Shown here one piece after another: positions 21,130 through 33,079 of a DNA stretch of 64,000 nucleotides (its first letter is position 1; each line of letters begins with the position of its first letter). A program made the translations under genes and the position numbers. The stretch is from Alviniconcha marisindica (Eukaryota; Mollusca; Gastropoda; Provannidae): the NCBI GenBank assembly GCA_018857735.1, contig JABMCL010002225.1:1403001-1467000 (forward strand). Reading direction: 5' to 3'. A model generated the notes under the pieces. It was not told where the DNA came from. It did not search any database and was given only the letters and a program-made list of their open reading frames with translations.

Positions 21130-22439
21130 CTGCAAATATCCCCAAACCATTGAATGCAATATTATGTCAACTTCAAAATTTTCAAAACACCTCTGCAAAA
21201 GAAATTTCAGATTTTCTATGTGCAAGATTTGGAAGGTAACAACTTTATTAACCCACTGCAGAAATTAAATGGTCTGCCATAAAAAAAGTATTAAATACAT
21301 AAGACATTGCACCAATGACCTATGTTCTTCTCATTCTTCCAGATTACAGCAGATTACAGTCCACTCACACGACAGGCCTCCCATTCGCTCCCAAACAGTC
21401 CTCCATATTACCCCCTAACCACAATCTCCAGCCATTGTATGTCGCATTTATCTGACTGCTTGCTGATTGTATGTCCTGTTGGAACGAACAATTGTAGGTA
21501 TTGTGTAGTCTTACTACAGGGATCCTAAACCATACTGTCTCCTGTCTGTGCATCTACTGTCAAATTCAGGTCTCAGTGGATGTATCTGTCAGGCTAAATT
21601 GTCCTCAGTTTGTCATTAGCTGATGATAAACCATGTCAGTGCCTTCTCCCCACTACCCCACATGCCTCCTTGACCTTCTTGTTGAGTCTGTTTTTGTCTT
21701 GTATGGCTGTGTTCTGACCCAAGGAAGTCATTCTAAAAGTTACAACTCTGCTAATGGTTAGTTAGTTAGTAACTGGATTTTAACAACCTGTCACAAGGTC
21801 ACCTCAGTAGCAGTAGTAACTGGACTTTAATGTCCTGTCAACCACACAGGGCCAAGGACATTCTAACATATAAACCTTTTCTCAAGTCAATCCACAAAAC
21901 CCATCCCTACATAAACATAAAACAAAACATACATAAACATCAAACACAAATTTCTGAAGAGTTAGTCACTTCAAAACTACCCCTGTCAAAAGAGCACAAA
22001 AGGCTTAAGACATGCTGGTATACCATTCTGTCTAAATCATCAATACCAGATTAAAGAAAAATTTAAAAAAGGAAGGACAGAAACAATAAAAAATCAAACA
22101 AAATTCTATAAATGCATAATGGCAAATACCAGTGCCATATAGCAGCAAGCTGCACATACCACCTAACAACTACCATCTCCTAGCTGCGTTACAAAAGCCA
22201 TACAAAAAAAGCCTAATTCATAATGAAAAATGTTTGAGTTTTCTGGAAAAAAAGTCAGCAGAAAAATGACAAGACAAAAAGAGCAAGAACACTAGGCAGA
22301 AAAACAAACTCCCTTTGATTCCTTCTAAAATCAATAATCATTAATAATTAATATTTCCTTTGTCTTTCCCACACCTGAGGGTCATTCTCATCACAGCAAT
22401 CCACAAAGCTGCTAATCTGTTATCAGTAGTGAGAGTCAA
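21130..22439. other. unannotated intron sequence
   Basis: No gene recognised. A short internal similarity exists between TAACTGGATTTTAACAACCTG (21770s) and TAACTGGACTTTAATGTCCTG (21818s), which suggests an old tandem duplication of about 48 bp. Confidence 0.35.
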
Positions 22440-24284
22440 GTATGTAAGTAAGTAAAGTACCAGTACAGTTGTATAAAAATATGCACAAGCTAAAATTGGT
22501 ATATAATCAGCTTTTTAAAAACAGACTTAAAAAACTGGGTAAAACCAAAAATGATCGGAAAGTTTACATGCTGTCAAAAATATTGATTTCTTTCAGAAAG
22601 TTAAAGTTCTTTTCCAATGATATGTCTTGGAATAGAATACACAATGACTGAGCTGTAAAATAGCTCTCTCTTATTTCAATCAAATCAGAACAAAAAAGTA
22701 AGACATGTTCTACAGTTAGTTGTTTATCACATGTGACGCATACTGGTGGCTCCTCTCCCTTCAATAAAAAGGAGTGAGTAATATAAGAATGACCAATGTG
22801 TAGTGAAGATATCACAGTCTCCTCTCTTCTGTCTGTCCGAGGACAAATAGTGCAATTCTTTAAGTTTGGAAAAAACTTACATAATTTATTTTCAGGGAAC
22901 TTTTCCCACTATGACTGCCAAAGCACACATATTTGTTTACTTTAAGTCTGAGAAGGGGATGAACTCATCGGAGATGTCACCATCAAGGGCATCCTTAGCA
23001 GCAGTGTCTGCAGCTGAATTTCCTCTAATGCCCACATAGCTGGGAACTCAGATAAAAACAATCTTCTTCCCATTTCTGGTTAATTCCAGATGTAGTTCTA
23101 AAATTTTACTAAGATAGGATAGTTAACTTTAGGTTATATATATACATAACTTGTAGTGACAAAAGAGAGTCAGACAATATCAAAATGATTTTTCCTTAGA
23201 ACAGTAAACATGTCTGAAAGCCAAAAGAATAGCTTGTAGCTCTGCAGTAAATATAGAGCTGTCATCTGGAAGCTGACAAGTAAATGGTTTGCGGATATGT
23301 TTAGTGGAGATAGCTGCTGCAGCAACTACTTCCTCTGTTCTTGAACTGACAGTGAATCTTTTTTTTGATACGGGATATTCTTTGATAAGTTGCAAATAAA
23401 AGATATTTCTTTACATGTGGCTTTAAGTCAGAGAAGGGGATGAGCTCATCTGAGATGTCACTATTGGGGTCATCCTCAGCAGAGTGCAGTAGTGTTAGAA
23501 ACCTATGTTGTGTTTGTTGTGATAGTGCTATTATGTCTGGAGAGGGTGGGGGATTGAGACACGGGGAGAGGGAGAGAGAGGGGTTATTTCAGTACTAAAA
23601 CTGTCAGTATGTTAGGTTCAAGTTTTGCATGATACCTGTGATTTTAGTTTGCTATCTTTTAATGTGAGGATTTGCTAAGCTATTTATGTGATAGTACTGG
23701 TCTGAACAGAGATGTCTGTGTGTAAGTATTTTGTCTGTTTGGGTTGAATTTGATGAGTTGTACTTTTCTTATTTGTTGAAAATGCTTGACCTGTGAGTGC
23801 ATGTGTTGACGTGTGTAACAGGTAGGGTTGACTGTTTCGGATGTGTGTGTGCCCTCCAGACTCTAATATAAATTACTGTGTTTTATGTATTATTATACTG
23901 TTATTTTACTTGTATTTTTTATGCAGTCGTAAGGAAAATTTCTGTTATTCACAGACAATAAAGATTCTGTATTCCCAGAGCATCCCAAGAGCAATGTCCC
24001 AAAAGGAAGCATCGTTGATCAGATCAAGGTTAATTTTGGATTTCTCCAGGCGAGGTAGCATACAGATGCCTAGAGGTGGAATTTTTGATGAATCTTCAAA
24101 CAGTTGAATATTTTTGGGTTAAACAAACGCAACTGTAAGCTGGATTTTCAGGCAGAGAGTTTAGTTTCAGAGCTCAATTCAAAGAAAGTTTCAGACAACA
24201 AGAAGCCAGGGCCGGATCCTGTGCTTCCATGTAGAGACTCTGAGCAGGAGAAGCTGTGCTGCCTTAGAACCAACTGACAAGCAC

Positions 24285-24645
24285 TCCACAGACCACACCC
24301 ATAATCCAATTAGGAATGGATTACTGAGTGGTACAGGCGTAGCACAATGATGTGATTGGTTCCCCAATCCGTATGTCTCACTACTCGTAGAATCTGAACA
24401 GCTTTGTATGGTTTTGAATGTGGTTTTTAAAGGTTGGTTTTGTGTCAAAAATCAAGCCATTTATTTCTATATACTGCATCCGTAATCCAATCTGGAATAG
24501 ACTACTGAGTGGTACAGGCACAGCATGATGATTTGATTGGCTCCCCAATCTGTACGTCTCACTACTTGTAGAATATGAACAGCTTTCTACGATTCTGAAT
24601 GTGTTTTTTAAAGGTTAGTTTTGTGTCAAAAATCAAGACATGGAA
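24285..24645. repeat. tandem duplication (about 180-bp unit) inside the LINE
   Basis: The segment from ATAATCCAATTAGGAATGG through AAAGGTTGGTTTTGTGTC to AAAAATCAAG (about 24298-24455) recurs at about 24480-24645 with scattered differences. In the minus-strand LINE it covers the TDWGAN...SRLDYG region downstream of the RT palm, so this ORF segment is present twice. Confidence 0.75.
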
Positions 24646-26005
24646 TTTACTATCTTTTCCTACTTTGATAGGCATCTATCCCAAAAGGATGTTTAGATGT
24701 GGGAAAACTCCATACTGCTGGTGAAAGCAAATACACACTGTCTTTGAAGCACAGAACTTAAAACCGTTCTCGGACACCCAGTCTTAAACGCTGGTAACAC
24801 AGCTGCATAGCCTTTTCTGCTGTTTAATGACTTGCTCTGTACACACAGAACAAAATCATCAACAAACAAGGAGCAATCTGTGCCCTTTAAGACAGTCTTA
24901 AAATGTTGTTAATCTTGACATTGAATAGGGCTGGAGACATGATGCTACCTAGCGGAAACCCTTGTGCTGCTCTGACAGAGTGGAGCCCAGTCTAATTTTG
25001 AAAGAATGTTCAAACTGGAAGCTCTGAATAAACAGCTCTGAAGCTCTGAAGATCCCAGCGGTCTGCCAGAATGCTGTGCTTCCACATTGTACTTGTAGGC
25101 CTTTTTCAAGGTCAAATTAAAAAAATAAGAAAAAAGGATGTGCTCTTTAGGTATTCCTGATTAAATTTCAAAATGAACGCGGTGATCCAACAGAATGTGG
25201 CTCTTCCTGAAACAGCACAGCTTCTCCAAAAAGAGACCTTGTGACTTAAGGGACCACATCAGTTGATCATTCTCTCCATCATTTTGCACAGATGGCTAGT
25301 TAATGTGATGGGTCTGAAGTTGCCAGGTTCTGAATGGTCTTTACCAGGTTTGGGAATGGGAGTTACTACTGCTTTGCGCCGTGACGGTGAAAACAGCCAG
25401 ATTCCCAGATGTGGTTGTACACCTTCAGAAGAACAGACAAAGCAGTCTGGAAGATGGGTTAAAAATTGATAGAGTACATGGTCCAAACCAGTGGCTGAGT
25501 CATTGGCTCTTTGCAATGACTGTTTCAATTTGGTAACTGAAAAAGGCAGGTTATATTTCTCTTCATTTTTAAAAGTCCAGGCATCTTTTTCCTTTTAACA
25601 TTTTAACCGTTTGAAAGTCAGAAGAATAGTTGAATTTTTTAGACAGATTTGTAGCGGTTACTTCTGCCACTTGTTTTTAATCGGTAATAAGCATACTGTT
25701 AACCTTTAAATGGTTGACTGAATTAGAACCACCCTTATCTTTCTAATGGCTTTCGAGACCTTCTGCATTTTAGAGTTTAGTTTAGAACAAAAGTGTCACC
25801 ATGAACTCTTCTTTTGTTGTTTAACAACATGATGAGCTTTGGCTCTTAAAAGTTTAAAATTCTCAATGTTGCTTAACATTGGGTTTGAAAAACCCCATCT
25901 TTGTGAGTTCTTTCTTTCCTTAATTGCTTTCTTGCAATTATCATCAAACCATGGAACTTTGTGATTTTTTTAAATTTTTTTAGAGGAGAAGCATGTCTTA
26001 GGTAT

Positions 26006-26516
26006 TGGGCGATTCAGGTGGGGTTGTTAACTCCCTTGACTTTTGCCCGACATCGCTTAAGTCCCTTGGCTGCTTTTACTTCCAGTGCGTACTTTCTTCA
26101 CAATGGAAGGCGGTGACAGTGAATTTGCGAACTTTACATTGCCAACTTTAAAGGCATTTTTTGAGGCCCATAGTCATAATGTGTCTGGAAATAAGCAATA
26201 ACTTGTTGCTCATGCTACAGGATGCCCATATACGCATTTTTTCTACGAACTTGCGATCTTCTGGTCAGCCCAAAAAACGATGCAAAGACACTTTTTCCAC
26301 CCTCCATCCCCTTTCCACAGTAATTTTTGCAACTGCAACAGTATTGGCATTTGTACTGCTTCGCAATTCTAGGTTCAACTTCCACTGTTATACACAGCGT
26401 GAAGCAACGCCTACTCAGAAATCGGCCCGGAAGTGCGCTGTGACCTCTCGCGACTTCTTGCGTGAAAGATTACAAAGCACGTTCACTCTAGCAAACCAGC
26501 TTCGCTGAATCGCCCA
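26006..26516 (+). mobile_element. SAP-motif non-autonomous DNA transposon, copy 1 (AT duplication)
   Basis: A 511-bp element with inverted ends TGGGCGATTCAG and CTGAATCGCCCA, flanked by AT (26004-26005 and 26517-26518). On the plus strand it encodes MEGGDSEFANFTLPTLKAF then FEAHSHNVSGNKQ, a stop, and LVAHATGCP. This resembles a SAP DNA-binding motif (L-x-x-L-K-x-x-L...G-x-K-x-x-L-V). The AT duplication and a SAP/YqaJ-type partner protein fit ISL2EU elements as I remember them, but no transposase is present here. A second copy lies at 42653-43145. Confidence 0.75.
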
Positions 26517-27065
26517 ATAGTACTTTCTGCTGTTTGTATGAGAAGGTCAGTCACTGACAGGTGGGATCTTCCACAGACATGACTGTTTCCTCTGTTAGTC
26601 TAGAAAAACACTGAGCCTAGAAGGACAGTCAGTCGGCCTTTTTAAAATTTCACCTATTAGGTGAAATGTCTTCTTCAACAGCGTTGTTGGTTTGGATTAC
26701 AGTAAAGTGGTCACTTCTGCACAGATCCTCATGTGTTTTCCACTCAGTCTTAGGATGGAGTACAAATGGACAGATCCAGTGCAGAAGTGGAACCAGTGGC
26801 AGGGTGTATATACATTGCTGAAAGTTAAAATGCACAGATCCATTTCAAAAAAGAGATCCTCCAACATTTGTCCTCTGCTGTTATAGGACTCATTTCCCCA
26901 AACTGGGGAATGGCCGTTGAAATCGCCCAAAAGAACAAACAGGAATGGCAGTTGTTCAATGAGGTTAACTAGATCTGTCTTGGCAATGTGATCTGATGGA
27001 GGAAGATATATGCTGAAAAAAGGTGATGACCTCGCCTCGTTTAATGTAACTCATACTGACTCCAA

Positions 27066-27180
27066 ATGATCTCAGCTTTCTTCTCATGCAATACACTCTT
27101 GAGTTCACTTTTTTCAGCACAGAGTTGATGTTCTCTTTCCAGTCCAATTTACCATCAAAAATCATACCCACGTACTTTAT
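27066..27180 (-). mobile_element. short reverse transcriptase tail of a different LINE
   Basis: The minus strand reads KYVGMIFDGKLDWKENINSV then LKKVNSRVYCMRRKLRSFG. This is the region after the RT palm in CR1/Rex-like LINEs, similar to the family at 15040-17960. It continues directly, in frame, into the endonuclease segment of the RNase H-type LINE (22440-27065). The order is wrong for one element, so this is a junction of two elements. Confidence 0.65.
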
Positions 27181-27609
27181 ATGGAGTCAATTCAGATATG
27201 CTAGTAACTTTTGGAAAAGACTGTAAAAAAAGCAGGTCATGTTGTGGGACAGCCACTGGATAGTTTTAAGACCACATCAAAAGAGGCTGTACAAAATTAA
27301 TGCATTAATGAGACACTACATTGATAGCAAATGCAGCAACAGGAGTGGAAGATTTTATCCCCACCTGCCATCAAGTCCAACAAGGGGATGTACATAACAA
27401 GTGGAACCAGGGCTCAAAGTGAAAAATACTCAGGTGATCAAAAACCAAACAAAACCAAAAACAACAACCTCCAAGCCCCCAAAGTTTAATTTATCCCCTG
27501 ATTGACTGCCCCTGCCTTCTAATCAAAATCAGGGCAAAACATGACCAGCTGATTGATTGGGTTGGCCAACCCAACCACCCAACTTGGAGAAGTCCAGGCC
27601 AAAAAAAAA
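27181..27609. other. unannotated intron sequence
   Basis: Nothing recognised. Confidence 0.35.
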
Positions 27610-27965
27610 GAAGCACGTTGGATCCCACAGACCATAGCCTGTAGGGGACCTCAGCACCATAGGATCCCATCCTCCTCTGACAGGGGACGCAGCACATGCC
27701 AAACATGCTGGGTCTGAAGATGACCGCACAGAGAGAGAGAGAGAGAAGTGGTATATATTAAAAAGAGCTGTGATGCAAACAAATACAGGAGAAAGGCTGA
27801 TTAGACAGAAATCAGCTGCAAGAAAGGAGCTGAAAACACAGGTATCGTGAATGAAATATAGGTGAAAAGGCTGATACACAGAAACTAGACACAAAAAATG
27901 AGTGAAAGGGGTGAAGCAGTTTAAACACCCCTGGCACAAGAAGCCAGTTCCATGGGGGCTGGTGA
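27610..27965 (-). mobile_element. LINE 3' UTR copy, inverted relative to 33810-34150
   Basis: The minus strand from CCATGGAACTGGCTTCTTG through GTGTTTAAACTGCTTCACCC and CAGACCCAGCATGTTTGG to GAGGATGGGATCC matches the plus strand at 33810-34150. It has no coding motif. Its partner follows a LINE C-terminal end (FKSSLKTCLFSK), so this is most likely a LINE 3' UTR. A short GA run lies at 27731-27747. Confidence 0.65.
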
Positions 27966-28104
27966 GTGGAGTTACTTCCCTCACTCCCCTCAACAAAAAC
28001 AAACAAAAAACAACAACAAAACAACCAACCTGAAACAAAGCATTACAACAATCTTATTTTCTGGATGTAACTCTAGAATAATTATGGCCACAAAGTTACT
28101 ATAC

Positions 28105-28233
28105 CTGCCATCATGCAGACCATGGAAGCTAGGTAGACATTAACCATACTACCAAGTTCTCCTGTTGCTAGAATGGTCTTGAGATGAGCCTCTCCACAAG
28201 CCTGCCGCATGAGTTTTACCTCATCATAAAGTC
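28105..28233 (-). CDS. DERA: DERA exon (TILATGELG)
   Basis: 129 bases. After completing a glycine codon it codes for LYDEVKLMRQACGEAH, LKTILATGELG, SMVNVYLASMVCMMA, and one base of the next glycine codon. The HLKTILATGEL strand is strongly conserved in DERA, and its lysine lies near the active site. Acceptor GAATGCAG, donor GCAG|GTATAG. The phase matches 31532-31666 and 21017-21129. Confidence 0.95.
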
Positions 28234-29505
28234 CTGCATTCAAGATCATTGCATGTTAATTGTTATTAAGGTCAGGGAAGTACAGTATATTTTACTTTAG
28301 GTTGCACACATATTTAAAGTTTACTAGCTTACAAAACATGTTTCACACTAAAAACAAAAACAAAAAAAATATTTCCTTTTGGAGACAAAATAGAACAGTG
28401 TTCTGGTTTGCATGCATCAGCATGTACACACATGTATGCATGTGAATGGATGTGTATACTGTGTGTACATGTGTGTGTGCTGCATGCATATATGTATCTG
28501 GAGCAAGAGATATATAAAGCAGAAACTGAAGGGTAAAAAACGACTAACATCAAAGACTCTCTCCCAAGGTCCTGTACTCAGTGCAGAAACAGGATCCCCA
28601 AAATATCTGGCACCACCTGCTCCACCCTCCCGATAAACACCAGTTGACCCAGGCATCGGGCATCAGTAACAACAGAGAAAAAGAAGACTGGAAGCGTATA
28701 GTGTCACAAACTTCACAAATTCCGCTGTAAAGTGTCCTAAAAAATTTTGTTCCAATTTTCAAGGGAAGAAAAGTTGCATGAGTTTCTTAGCTAATTATTT
28801 ACTTTTACTTGAATAAATTGCAGTGTTCACTGACAGTGTAGACAACCACACAACTGAATGCTTGTCTGCCAAGATGACACTACCACTTTACATCAGATCT
28901 TGCCACGCTTTTGCATTGATCTGAAACAGAATGAGGCCCAGAGTGTTCGTGCAGAATCAACACACAAGAGAGTTAATTAATGCTCAAAATACATAACACA
29001 AGTACAACTGAGGATGTACCTCTGGTGGAGTTTATGTACCTTGAATTTACACGCATGTCAGGTGAGAGTTAGCGTGGGTGACTCAGGTCTTTGTTGTTGT
29101 ACTTGTGTTATGTATTTTGAGTGCTAATTAACTCCCTTGTGTTTTGATTCTTCATGCTTTTGCACTGTTTTCCCTTTTGATTGCAACCTACACTTTTGCA
29201 CTGTTTTCCTTTTTGATCACAAGTAGGTCTATGTCCTGGTCATGAGTAGGTGAGTGGGTGGGTGGATGAGTGGGCGAGTGGGTGGGTGAGAGTGAGCGAG
29301 CGTGTGTGCGTGCGTGTGTTGGGGGTGCTGTTTTCAGTTGTGATCATTATATTTCTATGATGACTGCTATGATTGTTGGTATTAATATTGTGATTAATAC
29401 AGATTATGATAGTAATAATTTATATGGTTGCTGTGATTATAGGCTGATGGTATTACTAATGTGATTAATCTGGATTGTGATGGTATTGTGTTAAAAAATG
29501 GATAG

Positions 29506-29558
<53 letters not shown>

Positions 29559-29942
29559 TGATATTGGTAGGTTATGTGATATTTTTAATGTGGGTGCATG
29601 TGTGACTGTGTTTGTGGGTGTGTGGGTGTTGTTTTGGCTGTGAATGTAAAGGCAGTGGAGAGTAGGAATATGAATAATGTCTATGCACTTAATTGATCTT
29701 AGAAGCGATGTTTTCTGATATTTTACCATGTTTTCTCTTACCATGTATACTCTTACCTTTGTTGTGTTGATCTGTCTACTTGTCCCTTTACAGTGTTGAA
29801 TTCGAGTGACCCAACAGACATATTTTCATTTTATGCATGAATAGTAAAGTTCTTTTGTATTGGTATTTGTCAATGATATGAGAGTAGATACAACATATAA
29901 AGAGCTGGCTGCATCACACATACTTACTTGTGTCTGAAATCC
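28234..29942. other. intron sequence with microsatellites only
   Basis: No gene or transposon recognised. It holds an interrupted TG/CATG stretch at 28414-28480, GTGGG-rich sequence at 29245-29300 and a clean (TG)n tract of about 25 units at 29507-29557. Confidence 0.5.
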
Positions 29943-30791
29943 AGTTCCAAACACTTAAAAGGTTGAAAAGAACACAATTTATTAGTACAAAACACAACAT
30001 GCAAATTTTCAGGGTAATCCCCTTTATCAAGCTACAAAACGACACTTGCTACAAAACAACACTTAAACAATGGTTAAATGGTGAAAAACAATGAAAAATG
30101 AGATGGAGAGCTGAGCCACTTATCTGGTTTTGGTTGAGCTATGTTGTTTTCACATTGTTGTTGTTTGACTGGACATGAAACCCCCCAGCTCAACCAAAAA
30201 CAGGTAAGTGGGGGATGGGGTAAAAAACCAGTTTTGGCACCCATAGTCACTCAACAAAATACACTGTTCTGCATAGTTTTGACACAAACCCACTGAGATT
30301 AAATGTTTTCAATGAAGATAAACCAGAAACTATACACTCAGTCCAGTAATTTTACACTCTCTGTGGGCTAATGAAGTTCAAATTGCGCCTTCACCTGGAT
30401 GCCGCCATTTTGTTTTGAAGAAAGTGCACCAGTCGCACATACGATGGAAAAAACGCCACAAAACTGGCCCAAATCATTGCATCATTAATTCAAGGAAGGG
30501 AACACAAAGGAAAATGGACAAGCTGCTGTTTACTGTCTATGTCCCTTTTGTGTCCTATTTGTGTCCCTTGCATTTCTCATGTTGTGATGTAAAATCGCAA
30601 ACATCCGTCGGAAGCCCACTTCCGACACAGCTCCAACAGTGAGTGAGAGTGTCAGAAGCCCATGTCCGACACAGTTTGAAAGAGTTAAGCGTCATTTTGT
30701 AGCTTGATAAAGTGTATTACCCTGAAAATTTGCATGATGTGTTTTGTCCTAATAAACAGCGTTGTTCTGAACCTTTTATGTGTTTGGATCT
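29943..30791. mobile_element. fold-back element with about 100-bp inverted termini
   Basis: The arms 29943-30043 and 30691-30791 are imperfect inverted repeats (AGTTCCAAACACTTAAAAGG against CCTTTTATGTGTTTGGATCT, and CAAATTTTCAGGGTAAT against ATTACCCTGAAAATTTG). Inside lies a second inverted pair near 30117-30140 and 30188-30212. Near 30598-30670 the motif GTCGGAAGCCCACTTCCGAC and a variant end at AGAGTTAA, which looks like the subterminal region of a piggyBac-like element. A solitary end of the same fold-back family occurs at about 47390-47448. No ORF is recognised. Confidence 0.6.
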
Positions 30792-31531
30792 CGTTTTAGA
30801 ACGCTAGCAGTCATTCTCGTTTCAGACTTATGAAATCTAGTGTTGGCTTAACTTACTACTGATTTTACCATGTCCACTATTGCGTTACTGGTACTTACAA
30901 GTTCAAGTGTTGTCAAGTTTATTCTCATTGCAACTGAAGACTTTTTTCTTTTTTTTAAAGCCGACAACTGATACAAAGTAAGAGATACACAGAAGGAAGG
31001 AGGGAGGCTGCAAACTGCAAAATGGAATTCAGAGCAGCAAAATATGGATTCAGCAAGTGTGTACTGTCAGTTGAAAACACATACTACACAGTCCTGCTGT
31101 AAATTTTTGTCAGTCCCAATGGGGTGTGGCAAACAGACCCTGGTCTCACCTCCAACAGAGTGGCACATCGTGTGTGCGCCATCTTTCCATAGCGGAAAAT
31201 CGAAGGATTTATTACAAAACACACCCATGTTATTGGGATTGTGCAGTTAAAGAATGAACAGCCCAACTGCAGGATGAATGGAATCAGTTGAGCCAAAACC
31301 TTCAAATGGTGGACATCACAGATCATCACAGCTTTATTCTCACAAATTTTAAGGTTTCTGGCAAACAAGGGACACAGAATGCATGTATTTAGGCAAACAG
31401 TGATGTTTCACTGTAGTTTTGAGTAAATATCTTTGCTGTCTCTTACAAGCTGTGTGCAGCTGGCACTGTAAATGAGCAAACTTGTGCAAGTTTTTTTGCA
31501 GCAAATACATATTTACATTTATTCATCATAC
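30792..31531. other. unannotated intron sequence
   Basis: Nothing recognised. Confidence 0.35.
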
Positions 31532-31666
31532 CTTTCCAGTCTCCCAGCAAAGCAAGTGTTCTGTTAATGACAATGTCAATCTCTGAAGCACCATCTAGCA
31601 CAGCCTGGCGGACTTCTTCTAGGCGTGTTTTCAATGGTGTCTGGCCTGTTGGAAATCCTGTGGCAA
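31532..31666 (-). CDS. DERA: DERA exon (EIDIVIN)
   Basis: 135 bases. It begins with the last two bases of a valine codon, then ATGFPTGQTPLKTRLEEV, RQAVLDGASEIDIVIN, RTLALLGDWK and one base of a glycine codon. The aspartates in EIDIVIN include the DERA aspartate that helps proton transfer during catalysis. Acceptor CCCTTTCAG, donor AAAG|GTATGA. Confidence 0.95.
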
Positions 31667-31997
31667 CTGAAAGGGGGAAACATTTGTTTTATATCTTTGT
31701 GTGATGAAACTCACACATTAATTATTTCATCATATCTTTCACTTAAATGTGTTTGAATTTACAGCTTCTGAATGTGCTGGTCTTGCAACCAAAGCGTAAA
31801 ACCTGTCTGTTTATCTGCACTGTCACCAAGGACCAGCACCTGAATTATAGATGAACAGTTTAACTGCCTGACATATAATACAATTCATGAGCAAGTCTTG
31901 TGCAACAAAAGCCATGCCTGGAACCACAAATTTTTCCAGTCCAAGTTTTTTTTATTGGGGTTTCTAGTTATCCTCCCTCACCCCTTGTTACATTCCT

Positions 31998-32001
<4 letters not shown>
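31667..32001. other. unannotated intron sequence
   Basis: Nothing recognised upstream of the GT tract. Confidence 0.35.
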
Positions 32002-32040
<39 letters not shown>

Positions 32041-32043
32041 TGT

Positions 32044-32088
<45 letters not shown>
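32002..32088. repeat. (GT)n microsatellite
   Basis: About 43 GT units with a GGTGTGGT interruption near 32039. Confidence 0.95.
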
Positions 32089-32090
<2 letters not shown>

Positions 32091-33020
32091 AATACAATGA
32101 CTACATAATTTATTATTTTTGAGGTGCTAATGTATACATTATTGTTGATCTTGTAAAGTGTGGTGTGCTCACCCTTGTCAGTGAGATACAGTACAATAAA
32201 AATAAGGGTTGCTGTTATTATTCTGGGTCAAGGCCACTTCCTCTTCTGAGGCATTAACTACACCACTGACATGGTGAGGGGGCTCTGTCCAAAGGCTTTC
32301 ACATCAAAAACTGATGTCAAGAAAACCTTCAGGACTGTGCTCCTACACTACAATGATTACCATTTGTTTTTCATACTACTAGGTATTGCAAATGGGTCAT
32401 TCCGCATTCAATTCAGATTTTTAGTCATTCAGTACATGGATAGTTAGGAACAAACTCAACACCAACCTAGGACACATCTTGGATGATTTTCAGTTAGCAG
32501 CAGTTTCAGAACAATCTTGGACATTTTAGTTGGACAGGTTCTTGGAACACATACCCAAAAAACAACAACCTTTCAGCACCAACATCAGTTTTTTTTATTT
32601 TTATTATTCATCTATATCACAGACACAGAAATGAAAAGAACTCTTACCTGCATAATATACAATTTAAATGACTACAACTATGGCTTTTGGGGGATTCAAA
32701 ATTGACACCATACACAAAGAAGTGTGATTGCCTTTGGACAAGCTACCACATTTTGTCTCTGAAATTACAGCAATGCTCCAGAAAGCAAAAGACACATGAA
32801 CAGAAATTTGGTCAATAATAGTAATGCTAATAGGATTGCTAACAGTCAACCATTCTCGTGTCACCTCATTGATCTGATGGTTGGGGCTGGAGCACATTAC
32901 TTCAGGATAAGACTTAAAAACTGCTGTGAAGGATAATTTTAAAAGTCCTTTTTTAGAACAGCATAATGGAAAAAAAATGCTTGTTTGTAATGCACCAACT
33001 GTCATATTGTAGGCGTCTTT
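32089..33020. other. unannotated intron sequence
   Basis: Nothing recognised. Confidence 0.35.
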
Positions 33021-33079
33021 AAAGATGCCTCAGGATCACTGAGGTATGGACCAGTCTTTGGTAGCAGATGGTTTAATGG

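Larger units (their letters stand above)
22440..27065 (-). mobile_element. LINE with RNase H (same family as 34.2-39.4 kb), degenerate, minus strand
   Basis: From right to left the minus strand shows an endonuclease segment (SIYLPPSD...LLGDFNGHSPVWGN) near 26890-27060 and a linker KVPWFDDNCKKAIKE near 25950. Next are an RT N-terminal part (NDSATGLDHVLYQFL...IPKPGKDHSEPGNFRPI) at 25259-25528, FPLGSIMSPALFNVKINN and FVDDFVLCV near 24830-24970, and TDWGAN...YSRLDYG near 24500. RNase H (AAAAIS...SIFTAELQAI) lies at 23180-23395, GIRGNSAADTAAKDAL near 23000, and HSYITHSFLLKGEEPPVC...HVL at 22564-22815. Frameshifts and stops are frequent. A SAP-motif DNA element splits it at 26006-26516. Confidence 0.85.

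Noticed and set aside
26161..26508. 115-residue plus-strand open frame
   Set aside because: It lies in the SAP-motif element in a different frame from the recognisable motif and is not open in the second copy.
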